DNA from: Streptomyces sp. M92
Lineage (GTDB): Bacteria; Actinomycetota; Actinomycetes; Streptomycetales; Streptomycetaceae
Direction: 5' to 3'
DNA length: 64,000 nt
NCBI RefSeq assembly: GCF_028473745.1
Contig: NZ_CP101137.1
Span: forward strand, 2,728,001-2,792,000
Shown here: one piece after another, positions 41,671-50,459 of the stretch
How the letters are laid out: every line of letters begins with the position of its first letter
Position numbering within the stretch: position 1 is the first letter of the stretch
Made by a program: the position numbers and the translations under genes
Notes under the pieces: model-generated
What the model saw: only the letters and a program-made list of their open reading frames with translations
What the model was told of the DNA's origin: nothing
The model's database searches: none

Positions 41671-43230
41671 GTGACCGCCGTCGAGCTCGCCGGGATCACC
41701 AAGCGGTTCCCCGGCGTCGTGGCCAACCACGACATCCACCTCACCGTCCGCAAGGGCACCGTCCACGCCCTCGTCGGCGAGAACGGCGCCGGCAAGTCCA
41801 CCCTGATGAAGATCCTCTACGGCATGCAGAAGCCGGACGAGGGCACCATCACGGTCGACGGCGAGAAGGTGAGCTTCTCCTCGCCCGCCGACGCCATCGT
41901 CCGCGGCATCGGCATGGTCCACCAGCACTTCATGCTCGCCGACAACCTCACGGTCCTCGAGAACGTGGTCCTCGGCAGCGAGAAGCCCTACGGCATCGGC
42001 GCCAAGGCCCGCCGCCGGATCAAGGAGATCTCCGAGCGCTACGGCCTCGGCGTGGAGCCCGACCGCCTGGTCGAGGACCTCGGCGTCGCCGCCCGCCAGC
42101 GCGTGGAGATCCTCAAGGTCCTCTACCGCGGCGCCCGCACGCTGATCCTCGACGAGCCCACCGCCGTCCTCGTGCCCCAGGAGGTCGACGCGCTCTTCGA
42201 CAACCTGCGCGAGCTGAAGGCCGAGGGCCTGTCCGTCATCTTCATCTCCCACAAGCTGGGCGAGGTGCTGTCCGTCGCCGACGACATCACCGTCATCCGG
42301 CGCGGCACGACGGTCGGCACCGCCGTCCCGTCCGAGACCACCCCGCGCCAGCTCGCCGAACTGATGGTCGGCAGCGAACTGCCCACCCCCGAGACCGCCG
42401 AGTCCACGGTCACCGACCGCGAGGTCCTCGCCGTCGACACGCTGCGCCTGGCGGCCCCCGGCGGCAAGGCCCTCCTCGACGACATCTCCTTCACCATCCA
42501 CGCCGGTGAGGTGCTGGGCATCGCCGGCGTGGAGGGCAACGGCCAGACCGAACTGGTCGACGCCCTCATCGGCCTGCGCCACGCCGACTCCGGCACCATC
42601 CGCTTCCTCGACGAGGACATCACGGCGCTGCCCACCCGGGGGCGCCGCGAGCAGGGCGTCGGCTACATCCCCGAGGACCGCCACCGCCACGGGCTGCTCC
42701 TGGAGGCCCCTCTCTGGGAGAACCGCATCCTCGGCCACGTCACCGAGAAGCCCAACAGCAAGGGCGTCTGGCTCGACCTCAAGGGCGCCCAGGACGACAC
42801 CCGCCGCATCGTCGAGACGTACGACGTCCGCACCCCCGGCATCGACGTCACCGCCGCCTCCCTGTCCGGCGGCAACCAGCAGAAGCTGATCGTCGGCCGC
42901 GAGATGAGCCACAAGCCGCGCTTCCTCATCGCCGCCCACCCCACCCGCGGTGTGGACGTCGGCGCGCAGGCCGCCATCTGGGACCACATCCGCGAGGCCC
43001 GCCGCGAGGGCCTGGCGGTCCTGCTGATCTCCGCCGACCTGGACGAGCTGATCGGCCTGTCCGACACCCTGAGGGTGATCTACGACGGCAAGCTGGTCGC
43101 CGACGCCGACCCGGCCACCATCACCCCCGAGGAGCTGGGCTCGGCCATGACCGGTGCCGCCTCCGGACACCTCGAACACGAAGAGACCCCGGCCGACGGC
43201 GGCCCGGGCGCGGAAGACGAGGCCCGCTGA
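41671..43230 (+). CDS. Nucleoside ABC transporter ATP-binding protein (two ATPase domains)
   Basis: 519-aa (or 535-aa) double ATPase of the sugar/nucleoside importer class. Domain 1: Walker A GENGAGKSTLMK, a degenerate signature region (DLGVAARQRVEILKVLYRGARTLILDEPTAVL, Walker B). Domain 2: a degenerate Walker A region (GIAGVEGNGQTELVDALIG), signature ASLSGGNQQKLIVGREMSHKPRFLIAAHPTRGVD, in which the usual Walker B Glu is replaced (AAHPTRG). It powers the two permeases that follow. Coordinates use the GTG at 41671, but AGGAGAG lies six bases before an in-frame ATC at 41623 that would add 16 residues; no ATG/GTG/TTG is near that site. Confidence 0.92.
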   Translation: MTAVELAGITKRFPGVVANHDIHLTVRKGTVHALVGENGAGKSTLMKILYGMQKPDEGTITVDGEKVSFSSPADAIVRGIGMVHQHFMLADNLTVLENVVLGSEKPYGIGAKARRRIKEISERYGLGVEPDRLVEDLGVAARQRVEILKVLYRGARTLILDEPTAVLVPQEVDALFDNLRELKAEGLSVIFISHKLGEVLSVADDITVIRRGTTVGTAVPSETTPRQLAELMVGSELPTPETAESTVTDREVLAVDTLRLAAPGGKALLDDISFTIHAGEVLGIAGVEGNGQTELVDALIGLRHADSGTIRFLDEDITALPTRGRREQGVGYIPEDRHRHGLLLEAPLWENRILGHVTEKPNSKGVWLDLKGAQDDTRRIVETYDVRTPGIDVTAASLSGGNQQKLIVGREMSHKPRFLIAAHPTRGVDVGAQAAIWDHIREARREGLAVLLISADLDELIGLSDTLRVIYDGKLVADADPATITPEELGSAMTGAASGHLEHEETPADGGPGAEDEAR

Positions 43231-44354
43231 TGAAGAAGTTCGACAAGGAGCGCGTGCTCCTCGCGGTGGCCGGTCCGGTCATCGCGCTCGCCGTGGCCTT
43301 CGTGCTCAGCGCGATCGTCCTGATCGCCTCGGGCAAGAACCCGGTCGAACCGTTCGCCCTGATGTTCGAGCAGGCCGGGTTCTCCGACATCCAGGTCCTG
43401 ATCATCAACCAGGCGTCGATGTACTACATCGCGGCCCTGGCGGTGGCCATCGGCTTCCGGATGAACCTGTTCAACATCGGCGTCGACGGCCAGTACCAGC
43501 TCGCCGCCATGATGGCCGCGATCGTCGGCGCCCACGCGAACCTCCCCGCCTTCCTCCAGATCCCGCTCCTCCTGCTGACCGCCGTCCTCACCGGCGCCTT
43601 CTGGTCCGGCATCGCCGGCGTCCTCAAGGTGACCCGGGGCGTCAGCGAGGTCGTCGCGACGATCATGCTGAACGCCATCGCCACCTCCGTCATCGGCTAC
43701 CTGTGGCTGCCCGACGTCTTCGGCGTCAAGATCGGCAACAACCACACCACCGGCGAGATGCACGAGTCCGGCTGGATCCCCGGCATCGACATGGGCGCCG
43801 CCGGCGAGATCTACGGCCTGGTGATCCTCGCCGTCCTCCTCGGCATCGGCTACTGGGTCGTCCTCAACCGCACCCGCTTCGGCTTCGACCTGCGCGCCTC
43901 CGGCGCCTCCGAGTCCGCCGCCGCGGCCAGCGGCGTCAACCCGAAGCGCATGGTGCTCACCGCGATGCTGCTCTCCGGCGGCCTCGCCGGCCTCGCGGGC
44001 CTGCCGATCCTCCTCGGCGACACCCACACCTACAGCCTCAACTTCCCCACCGGCATCGGCTTCCTCGGCATCGGCATCGCCCTGCTCGGCCGCAACAGTC
44101 CCGTCGGCATCGCCTTCGCCGCCCTGCTGTGGGCCTGGCTCGACAAGGCCAGCCCCGAGCTGGACTTCCACGGCTACGACAAGGAGATCGCGGTCATCAT
44201 GCAGGGCCTGATCGTGCTCTCGGTCGTCGTCTCCTACGAGGCCGTCCGCGAGTGGGGCCTGCGCCGCCAGCAGCGCCGCGTGGGCGCGGAGCTGGCCGCC
44301 GGTCACGTCCTCGGCGCCACCGACAACACCAAGAAGGAGGTGGCTGGCCGATGA
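43230..44354 (+). CDS. Nucleoside ABC transporter permease 1
   Basis: 374-aa permease of the BPD_transp_2 (branched-chain/ribose/nucleoside) superfamily, with about ten helices. The family loop is GVSEVVATIMLNAIATSVIGYLW and later RASGASESAAAASGVNPKRMVLTAMLLSGGLAGLAGLPILLGD. The N-terminal helix VLLAVAGPVIALAVAFVLSAIVL precedes an LFNIGVDGQYQLAAMMAA block, the EAA-like coupling region. ATG overlaps the ATPase stop by one base; its end overlaps permease 2 by 4 bp (ATGA). Nucleoside specificity is inferred from BMP, cdd and deoA neighbours. Confidence 0.92.
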   Translation: MKKFDKERVLLAVAGPVIALAVAFVLSAIVLIASGKNPVEPFALMFEQAGFSDIQVLIINQASMYYIAALAVAIGFRMNLFNIGVDGQYQLAAMMAAIVGAHANLPAFLQIPLLLLTAVLTGAFWSGIAGVLKVTRGVSEVVATIMLNAIATSVIGYLWLPDVFGVKIGNNHTTGEMHESGWIPGIDMGAAGEIYGLVILAVLLGIGYWVVLNRTRFGFDLRASGASESAAAASGVNPKRMVLTAMLLSGGLAGLAGLPILLGDTHTYSLNFPTGIGFLGIGIALLGRNSPVGIAFAALLWAWLDKASPELDFHGYDKEIAVIMQGLIVLSVVVSYEAVREWGLRRQQRRVGAELAAGHVLGATDNTKKEVAGR

Positions 44355-45616
44355 CCACCGCAACCGACCTCAACCAGCCCACGCTGGAGCACGGGGCCCC
44401 GGCCGGCCGCCGGATCTCGCTGCCCGTCCTGCTGCTGATCATCGCCGGTGCCCTGGCACTGACCTCCATCGTCCGCCTGATCACCGGCGCCAACGGCATC
44501 ACCAACGTCAGCCAGATGTCCACCGCGCTCCAGCTCGCCGTGCCGATCGGCCTCGCCGGTCTCGGCGGCCTGTGGGCCGAACGCGCGGGCGTCATCAACA
44601 TCGGCCTCGAGGGCATGCTGATCCTCGGCACCTGGTTCGGTGCCTGGGCCGGCTTCCAGTGGGGCCCGTGGACCGGCGTCCTGATGGGCATCGTCGGCGG
44701 CGCGCTCGGCGGCCTGCTGCACGCCATCGTGACGATCACCTTCAACGTCAACCACATCGTCTCCGGTGTGGCCATCAACATCCTCGCCCTCGGCGCCACC
44801 CGCTACCTGGCCCCCCTCGCCTTCGAAGGCCACCAGGGCGGCTCCGCCAAGCAGTCCCCGCCCGTCGACGACCTCGGCCACTTCTCGGTGCCGGGCCTCT
44901 CCAGCGCCCTGGAGAGCCTCAACGACCAGCACTGGTTCTTCGTCTCGGACATCGCCGGCCTGCTCGGCGGCCTGGTCACCGACGTCTCCTGGCTCACCCT
45001 GATCGCCGTCGCGCTCATCCCCGGCAGCTGGTACGTCCTGTGGCGCACCCCGTTCGGCCTCCGCCTGCGCTCCTGCGGCGAGAACCCGGTCGCCGCCGAG
45101 TCCCTCGGCGTCAACGTCTACAAGTACAAGTACCTCGCCGTGATCATCTCCGGCGGCCTGGCCGGCCTCGGCGGCGTCTTCCTCTCCATCGTCGCCAACC
45201 CCTTCTACCTGGAGGGCCAGACCAGCGGCCGCGGCTACATCGGCCTCGCGGCGATGATCTTCGGCAACTGGATGCCGGGCGGCCTCGCCATCGGCGCCGG
45301 TCTCTTCGGCTACACCGACAGCCTCAACCTGCGCGGCGGCTCCGCCAACGTCCACGCCCTGCTGCTGCTCGGCGCGCTGCTGCTGCTCGCCGGCGCCATC
45401 TGGCTCGTGATCCGCAAGAAGTACGTCCAGGCCGCGATCACCGTGGTCATCGGCGCCCTGGTCTTCGCCTGGTACGCCACCACCGACGACGTCCCCAACC
45501 AGGTCGTCGCCGCCACGCCGTACGTCGTCACCCTCGTCGTCCTCGCCCTGTCCGCGCAGCGGCTGCGGATGCCGAAGGCGAACGGCATGCAGTACCGGAA
45601 GGGACAGGGCAAATGA
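44351..45616 (+). CDS. Nucleoside ABC transporter permease 2
   Basis: 421-aa permease, partner of the gene before it. Blocks: LGGLWAERAGVINIGLEGMLILGTWFGAW, NVNHIVSGVAINILALGATRYLA, WRTPFGLRLRSCGENPVAAESLGVNVYKYKYLAVIISGGLAGLGG and GYIGLAAMIFGNWMPGGLAIGAGLFGYTDSL, all standard for the NupQ/YufQ-type subunit. It has a longer C-terminal helix pair than usual (YVQAAITVVIGALVFAWYA). ATG at 44351 within an ATGA overlap; its stop overlaps the cdd start the same way. Confidence 0.92.
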   Translation: MTTATDLNQPTLEHGAPAGRRISLPVLLLIIAGALALTSIVRLITGANGITNVSQMSTALQLAVPIGLAGLGGLWAERAGVINIGLEGMLILGTWFGAWAGFQWGPWTGVLMGIVGGALGGLLHAIVTITFNVNHIVSGVAINILALGATRYLAPLAFEGHQGGSAKQSPPVDDLGHFSVPGLSSALESLNDQHWFFVSDIAGLLGGLVTDVSWLTLIAVALIPGSWYVLWRTPFGLRLRSCGENPVAAESLGVNVYKYKYLAVIISGGLAGLGGVFLSIVANPFYLEGQTSGRGYIGLAAMIFGNWMPGGLAIGAGLFGYTDSLNLRGGSANVHALLLLGALLLLAGAIWLVIRKKYVQAAITVVIGALVFAWYATTDDVPNQVVAATPYVVTLVVLALSAQRLRMPKANGMQYRKGQGK

Positions 45617-46005
45617 CCGACGTCGACTGGGGCGCGCTGCGCACGGCGGCCCGCGAGGCGATGGGCCGCGCCTACGCCCCGTACTCCGGGTACGCCGTCG
45701 GCGCCGCCGCCCTGGTCGACGACGGCCGCACCGTCACCGGCTGCAACGTCGAGAACGCCAGCTACGGCATCGGCCTGTGCGCCGAGTGCGGGCTCGTCTC
45801 CCAGCTCCAGCTCACCGGCGGCGGCCGGCTGACGCACTTCGCCTGCGTCGACGGCCACGGCGAGATCCTCGTCCCGTGCGGCCGCTGCCGGCAGCTGCTG
45901 TACGAGTTCGGCGGCCCGGAGCTGCTGCTGGAGACGCCGGAGGGCATCCTTCCCCTGTCCCGGATGCTCCCGCAGGCCTTCGGCCCCGACCACCTCACCA
46001 AGTAA
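45613..46005 (+). CDS. cdd: Cytidine deaminase
   Basis: 130-aa zinc hydrolase converting cytidine and deoxycytidine to uridine and deoxyuridine. The motif CNVENASYGIGLCAECGLVSQL supplies the catalytic Glu and first Zn ligand, and VPCGRCRQLLYEFGG the other two Cys ligands. YAPYSGYAVGAAAL is the usual substrate-binding start. Translationally coupled to permease 2 (ATGA), 14 bp before deoA. Import and deamination are thus in one operon. Confidence 0.95.
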   Translation: MTDVDWGALRTAAREAMGRAYAPYSGYAVGAAALVDDGRTVTGCNVENASYGIGLCAECGLVSQLQLTGGGRLTHFACVDGHGEILVPCGRCRQLLYEFGGPELLLETPEGILPLSRMLPQAFGPDHLTK

Positions 46006-46019
46006 GGAAGCGAGCCTCC

Positions 46020-47303
46020 ATGGCCATGGACGTCATCTCCGTCATCCGCACCAAGCGGGACCGCGGCGAACTCAGCGACGAGCAGATCGACTGGGTCATC
46101 GACGCCTACACGCGCGGCGAGGTGGCCGACGAGCAGATGTCCTCGCTCGCGATGGCGATCCTGCTCAACGGCATGAACCGGGGCGAGATCGCCCGCTGGA
46201 CGGCCGCGATGATCGCCTCCGGCGAGCGCATGGACTTCTCTTCCCTGTCCCGCCCGACCGCCGACAAGCATTCCACGGGGGGCGTCGGCGACAAGATCAC
46301 CCTGCCGCTCGCGCCGCTGGTCGCGGCCTGCGGCGCGGCCGTCCCGCAGCTCTCCGGCCGGGGCCTCGGCCACACCGGCGGCACCCTGGACAAGCTGGAG
46401 TCCATCCCCGGCTGGCGCGCCCTGCTCTCCAACGAGGAGATGATGGACGTCCTCGGCGGGGTGGGCGCGGTGATCTGCGCGGCCGGCGACGGCCTCGCCC
46501 CCGCCGACAAGAAGCTCTACGCCCTCCGGGACGTCACCGGCACGGTCGAGGCGATCCCTCTCATCGCGTCCTCCATCATGTCCAAGAAGATCGCCGAGGG
46601 CACCGGCTCCCTGGTCCTGGACGTGAAGGTGGGCAGCGGCGCCTTCATGAAGACCATCGAGGACGCCCGGGAGCTGGCGTCGACGATGGTCGGCCTCGGC
46701 ACCGACCACGGCGTGAAGACCGTCGCCCTCCTCACGGACATGGCGACCCCCCTCGGTCTCACCGCGGGCAACGCCCTGGAGGTCCGCGAGTCGGTCGAGG
46801 TCCTGGCGGGCGGCGGCCCGGCGGACGTGGTCGAACTGACCCTGGCCCTGGCCCGCGAGATGCTGGACGCGGCGGGCCTGCCCGACGCCGACCCGGCGAA
46901 GGCCCTCGCCGACGGCTCCGCGATGGACGTCTGGCGCCGCATGATCGCGGCCCAGGGCGGCGACCCGGACGCGGCCCTGCCCACGTCCAGGGAACAGCAC
47001 GTGGTGAAGGCGGGCGCCTCCGGCGTCCTGACCCGCCTCGACGCCTACGACATCGGCGTCGCCGCCTGGCGCCTGGGCGCGGGCCGCGCCCGCAAGGAGG
47101 ACCCGGTGCAGGCCGCCGCGGGCGTCGAACTCCACGCCAAGCCCGGCGACACGGTCACCGAGGGCCAGCCCCTCCTCACCCTCCACACCGACACCCCGGA
47201 CCGCTTCGAGTACGCCCTCGCGGCGGTGGAGGGTTCCTACGACGTGGCCCCGGCGGGCACGGACTTCACGGCGACGCCGGTGGTGCTGGAACGTATCGCC
47301 TGA
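46020..47303 (+). CDS. deoA: Thymidine phosphorylase
   Basis: 427-aa pyrimidine nucleoside phosphorylase releasing thymine and deoxyribose-1-phosphate. Motifs: VISVIRTKRDRGELSDEQIDWVIDAYTRGEV, TADKHSTGGVGDKITLPLAPLVAACG (phosphate binding), SGRGLGHTGGTLDKLESIPG (the family signature), KKIAEGTGSLVLDVKVGSGAFMK (substrate Lys). The C-terminal PYNP domain is present (GDTVTEGQPLLTLHTD). Alternative start ATG at 46026. Ends the uptake operon; a hairpin follows. Confidence 0.95.
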   Translation: MAMDVISVIRTKRDRGELSDEQIDWVIDAYTRGEVADEQMSSLAMAILLNGMNRGEIARWTAAMIASGERMDFSSLSRPTADKHSTGGVGDKITLPLAPLVAACGAAVPQLSGRGLGHTGGTLDKLESIPGWRALLSNEEMMDVLGGVGAVICAAGDGLAPADKKLYALRDVTGTVEAIPLIASSIMSKKIAEGTGSLVLDVKVGSGAFMKTIEDARELASTMVGLGTDHGVKTVALLTDMATPLGLTAGNALEVRESVEVLAGGGPADVVELTLALAREMLDAAGLPDADPAKALADGSAMDVWRRMIAAQGGDPDAALPTSREQHVVKAGASGVLTRLDAYDIGVAAWRLGAGRARKEDPVQAAAGVELHAKPGDTVTEGQPLLTLHTDTPDRFEYALAAVEGSYDVAPAGTDFTATPVVLERIA

Positions 47304-47325
47304 TCAGGGGGTTCCTCGATCGGGT

Positions 47326-47359
47326 GAACGGGACCGGTGGACCTGTGCCGGTCCCGTTC
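47326..47359. terminator. Hairpin terminator after deoA
   Basis: Perfect 12-bp stem (47326-47337 with 47348-47359) and 10-nt loop, 23 bp after the deoA stop. Confidence 0.85.
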
Positions 47360-47399
47360 GGCATGCTGGGATCGGTGACGCACCGATGGGAGAACCGCC

Positions 47400-47984
47400 A
47401 TGAGCGCACTCACCGTGAGCCAGGAGCCCGACCAGAACTGGGACGACCTCGTCCGGTTCTGGGAGGAGATGGAATGGCCCGAGGGCAGCAAGGTGGAGAT
47501 CATCGAAGGGATCATCACCGTGTCACCTGCTCCCGGACTGCCTCACAACGCCATCGCCGAACGAATTCAGCGCCGCTTGTATTCGGTGATTCCTGGTGAA
47601 TGGGGGATCTATCAGACGCTTGCGCTCGCGGTGCCGTCCCGCCTGGGGATGTTGATCCCGGACATTGTGGTGGCACAGTTGCCCGACCACACCGAGTCCG
47701 ACACCCACATCCCCGCCGCCCTCGCCGAACTCGTGGTCGAGGTCACCTCCAAGTCCAACGCCCGGCACGACCGCATCAGCAAGCCCGCCGCCTACGCCAC
47801 CGCCGGCATCCCGCTCTACCTTCTCGTGGACCGCTGGGCCCCTGGTGGACCCACCGCCACGCTCTACGGCGAACCGAAGGGCGACGTCTACCGGGTGCTG
47901 AGCGCCGCCAAGTTCGGCGACCCCCTCAGGCTGCCCGCCCCCTTCGACCTCACGATCGACACCAGCGAGTTCCCGGAGACCTGA
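47400..47984 (+). CDS. Uma2 family (DUF820) putative restriction endonuclease-fold protein
   Basis: 194-aa second Uma2 protein of the window. Nuclease-fold residues: GMLIPDIVVAQLPD, AALAELVVEVTSKSNARHDRISKPAAYATAGIPLYLLVDR, and N-terminal EWPEGSKVEIIEGIITVSPAPGLPHN. The PD...E-x-T-S...K arrangement is intact, so it may be catalytically competent. Biological role unknown. ATG at 47400. Its stop lies 1 bp from the end of the convergent transporter gene. Local base composition falls slightly in the first half. Confidence 0.85.
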   Translation: MSALTVSQEPDQNWDDLVRFWEEMEWPEGSKVEIIEGIITVSPAPGLPHNAIAERIQRRLYSVIPGEWGIYQTLALAVPSRLGMLIPDIVVAQLPDHTESDTHIPAALAELVVEVTSKSNARHDRISKPAAYATAGIPLYLLVDRWAPGGPTATLYGEPKGDVYRVLSAAKFGDPLRLPAPFDLTIDTSEFPET

Positions 47985-47985
47985 C

Positions 47986-48906
47986 TCACCCCAACACCGC
48001 CGCCACCCCCACCAGCACCGGCACCGAAACCACCGTCGAGACGAGGATCGCGTCCCGCGCCAGCCGCTCGCCCACCCCGTACGTCGACGCGTACGTGTAC
48101 AGGTTCTGTGCCGCCGGCAGCGCCGACGTCACCACCACGTCGAGGAGTTGGGCACCCCGCAGTCCGAACACCCCGGACGCCAGCGCCCAGGCAACCGCCG
48201 GCTGCCCCACCGTCTTCAGCGCCACCGCCAGCAGCACGGGCCGCCGTTCCACGCCCCGCAGCGGCATGGTGGAGCCGCACAGGCCGATGCCGAAGGCCAG
48301 CAGGACCGCCGGGACCGACATGTTGCCGATCAGGGTCACCGGGTCCATCACCGCGTCCGGCACCCGCAGCCCACTCGCGGCGACCGCGACCCCGGCCAGC
48401 GAGCCCAGCGCTATCGGATTGCGCAGCGGCGTCAGCAGCACCCGCCACAGCGGGCCCTTCCCGCCGCCTGTCGACAGGTCGAGGACGGTCACCGCGATCG
48501 GCGTCACCAGCACCAGCTGGAACAGCAGCACCGGCGCCACCAGCGAGGCGTCGCCCAGGACGTACACGGCGATCGGGATGCCGAGGTTGCCGGAGTTGAC
48601 GTAGCCGGAGCAGAGCGCGCCGACCGTCGTGCGGCCCACGCCCCAGCGCCGTACGACGCCCACCGCGACGAAGAACCCGGCCACCGCGACCGTGGACAGC
48701 GCCGTGACCAGCAGCCGGCTGGAGAAGACCACCGACAGGTCGGCCGTCGCGAGGGTCGTGAACAGCAGGGCGGGGGAGGCCACGTGGAAGGCGAGCCTGG
48801 TCAGGACCTCGCGTCCCTGGGGGCCGAGGTGGCCTCGCAGGCCGAGCACATAGCCGACGGCGATGACGACCGCGATGACCGCGAAGCCGGTCAGGACTCC
48901 CTGCAC
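47986..48906 (-). CDS. AEC (auxin efflux carrier) family transporter
   Basis: 306-aa membrane transporter with ten predicted helices in two five-helix repeats. Family features: GFAVIAVVIAVGYVLG start, FHVASPALLFTTLATADL, GYVNSGNLGIPIAVYVLGDASLVAPVLLFQL (NxGNxG motif), and the second-half inverted counterpart LPAAQNLYTYASTYGVGERLARDAILVSTVVSVPVL. Bacterial members export or import small carboxylates such as malonate; substrate here unknown. Divergent from the STAS gene. Confidence 0.9.
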   Translation of the reverse strand: MQGVLTGFAVIAVVIAVGYVLGLRGHLGPQGREVLTRLAFHVASPALLFTTLATADLSVVFSSRLLVTALSTVAVAGFFVAVGVVRRWGVGRTTVGALCSGYVNSGNLGIPIAVYVLGDASLVAPVLLFQLVLVTPIAVTVLDLSTGGGKGPLWRVLLTPLRNPIALGSLAGVAVAASGLRVPDAVMDPVTLIGNMSVPAVLLAFGIGLCGSTMPLRGVERRPVLLAVALKTVGQPAVAWALASGVFGLRGAQLLDVVVTSALPAAQNLYTYASTYGVGERLARDAILVSTVVSVPVLVGVAAVLG

Positions 48907-49032
48907 GGCACCTCATCGCTGAGCGGACGGACCCGGGACGGCATGGCGCGCGGAGGGGGTACGTGGGGCATGCAACAAACCCTCCGGGCCAGGGTGCGCG
49001 CACGTCAATGCGATCTCGGCCGGCGGACACCG

Positions 49033-49419
49033 ATGAATTCCCGGCCCGCCCCGGGTCTACCGCACGTGGACGCCGTGACACCCGCCGTACTCGTGCTGCC
49101 GGGGCCCGTCTCCCGAGGGGAGACACCCCGGCTCTGCGACGAGGTGCGCGCGCTGATGGAAAGCACCCGGGCCGGGGTGGTCGTCTGCGACGTCGGCGGG
49201 CTGGGACCGCCGGGGCTCGCCGTCGTCGATCTGCTGGCCCGCCTGGAGCTCACCGCCCGGCGGGCCGGGGGCCGGATCAGGCTGCGCGACCCCGACCCCG
49301 CGCTGCACGCCCTACTGGACCTCGTCGGCCTCCGCTTCGAGACGGAGCGGCAGGTCGAACAGCGGGAACCACCGCTTGGTGTCGAGGAAGCAGTGGAACC
49401 CGGTGATGCGGCCGTCTGA
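49033..49419 (+). CDS. STAS-domain protein (anti-sigma antagonist-like)
   Basis: 128-aa single STAS domain (about residues 15-100): AVLVLPGPVSRGETPRLCDEVRALMESTRAGVVVCDVGGLGPPGLAVVDLLARLELTARRAGGRIRLRDPDPALHALLDLVGL. The site where antagonists carry a phosphorylatable Ser reads GLGPPGLAVVD, with no Ser, so regulation by phosphorylation is unlikely. The last 108 bp overlap the 3' end of the convergent ECF sigma gene. ATG at 49033. Without the overlap-encoded tail (REPPLGVEEAVEPGDAAV) the domain is complete. Confidence 0.75.
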   Translation: MNSRPAPGLPHVDAVTPAVLVLPGPVSRGETPRLCDEVRALMESTRAGVVVCDVGGLGPPGLAVVDLLARLELTARRAGGRIRLRDPDPALHALLDLVGLRFETERQVEQREPPLGVEEAVEPGDAAV

Positions 49420-50316
49420 GATCTCCAGCACCTGCACCGCCCACGGCGCGTAGCCGCCCGCCTCCGGGTCCGGCTTGTAGTGTGCGAACGCGGGCAGCCC
49501 GTTGGCGTTGACCGGCAGCAGCCGCGAGTTCGCGCACGCGGCGCCGAGGGTCGTCATGAAGCCCGTGATGTCGGCCGAGCCGGACAGCCACAGGTCGAAC
49601 GGCGGCATCGTCATGATGGCGTCCTCGTGCAGCAGCGCCGTCAGGGCCGTCATGTCGTAGCCCTCGAAGGCCGCGACATAGCGCTCCAGGAGCTTCTGCT
49701 GCTCCTCGTCCAGCGGGTCCGAGACCGCCGCGCCCTCGCCGTGCTCCGCCCGCTCGGCGAGGGTCGCGCGGGCGCGCTGGAGGGCGCTGTTGACGGAGGC
49801 GACCGACGTGCCGAGCAGCTCGGCGACCTCGCTCGCCCGCCACGCCAGCACCTCGCGCAGGATCAGCACCGCCCGCTGCTTGGGCGGCAGCTGCTGGAGC
49901 GCCGCCATGAAGGCGAGCCGCACCGACTCCTTGGCGACCGCGGCCTCGGCCGGGTCGGCGGTCGTGGGCAGTACCCGGGCGTCCGGCATCGGCTCCAGCC
50001 AGGTGTTGTCCGGGCGCGGGGAGAGGGCCGCCTGCGCCAGGGGGGTGGAGTCGGTCAGGTCCATCGGGCGGGCCCGCTTGTTGCCCGCGGTCAGCATGTC
50101 CAGGCAGACGTTGGTCGCGATGCGGTAGAGCCAGGAGCGGAGGCTGGAGCGGCCCTCGAACTTGTCGTAGCTCCGCCAGGCGCGGACCAGGGTGTCCTGG
50201 ACCGCGTCCTCGGCCTCGAAGGAGGAGCCGAGCATCCGGTAGCAGTACCCCGTCAGTTCGACCCGGTGCTTCTCCAGCGCGGCATCCAGCTCCGTCGTCA
50301 CGGTGCCGTTGGTCAT
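49312..50316 (-). CDS. ECF sigma factor with C-terminal SnoaL-like domain
   Basis: 334-aa sigma factor. Region 2 (residues ~20-90): GYCYRMLGSSFEAEDAVQDTLVRAWRSYDKFEGRSSLRSWLYRIATNVCLDML. Region 4 (~135-190): LQQLPPKQRAVLILREVLAWRASEVAELLGTSVASVNSALQRARATL. The C-terminal ~125 residues form a SnoaL/NTF2-like domain (LLERYVAAFEGYDMTALTALLHEDAIMTMPPFDLWLSG...), a fusion known in the SigJ/SigG-type ECF groups, where it replaces a separate anti-sigma factor. No anti-sigma gene is adjacent. ATG at 50316. Confidence 0.9.
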   Translation of the reverse strand: MTNGTVTTELDAALEKHRVELTGYCYRMLGSSFEAEDAVQDTLVRAWRSYDKFEGRSSLRSWLYRIATNVCLDMLTAGNKRARPMDLTDSTPLAQAALSPRPDNTWLEPMPDARVLPTTADPAEAAVAKESVRLAFMAALQQLPPKQRAVLILREVLAWRASEVAELLGTSVASVNSALQRARATLAERAEHGEGAAVSDPLDEEQQKLLERYVAAFEGYDMTALTALLHEDAIMTMPPFDLWLSGSADITGFMTTLGAACANSRLLPVNANGLPAFAHYKPDPEAGGYAPWAVQVLEISDGRITGFHCFLDTKRWFPLFDLPLRLEAEADEVQ

Positions 50317-50459
50317 CGTCCACCCACCCCTGTGGCGTTCCCGTCGTGCGCGTCTTCGCGCCTCGCACTTCGGAAGCTACCGCAGGGGACTGACAATGGC
50401 CTGCGGAGTCGGAGAACGTGCAGGTCACAGAGGTGTGCCCGACGGCACCTCCGGCGCTT

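Noticed and set aside
41431..43179. 582-codon minus-strand frame opposite the ABC ATPase
   Set aside because: Val/Gly/Asp/Leu-rich antisense of a high-GC gene with no motifs; the plus strand has clear Walker and signature motifs.
43154..45616. 820-codon frame that would join both permease regions
   Set aside because: The real permease 2 starts at 44351 in an ATGA overlap; the upstream part is a shadow of permease 1.
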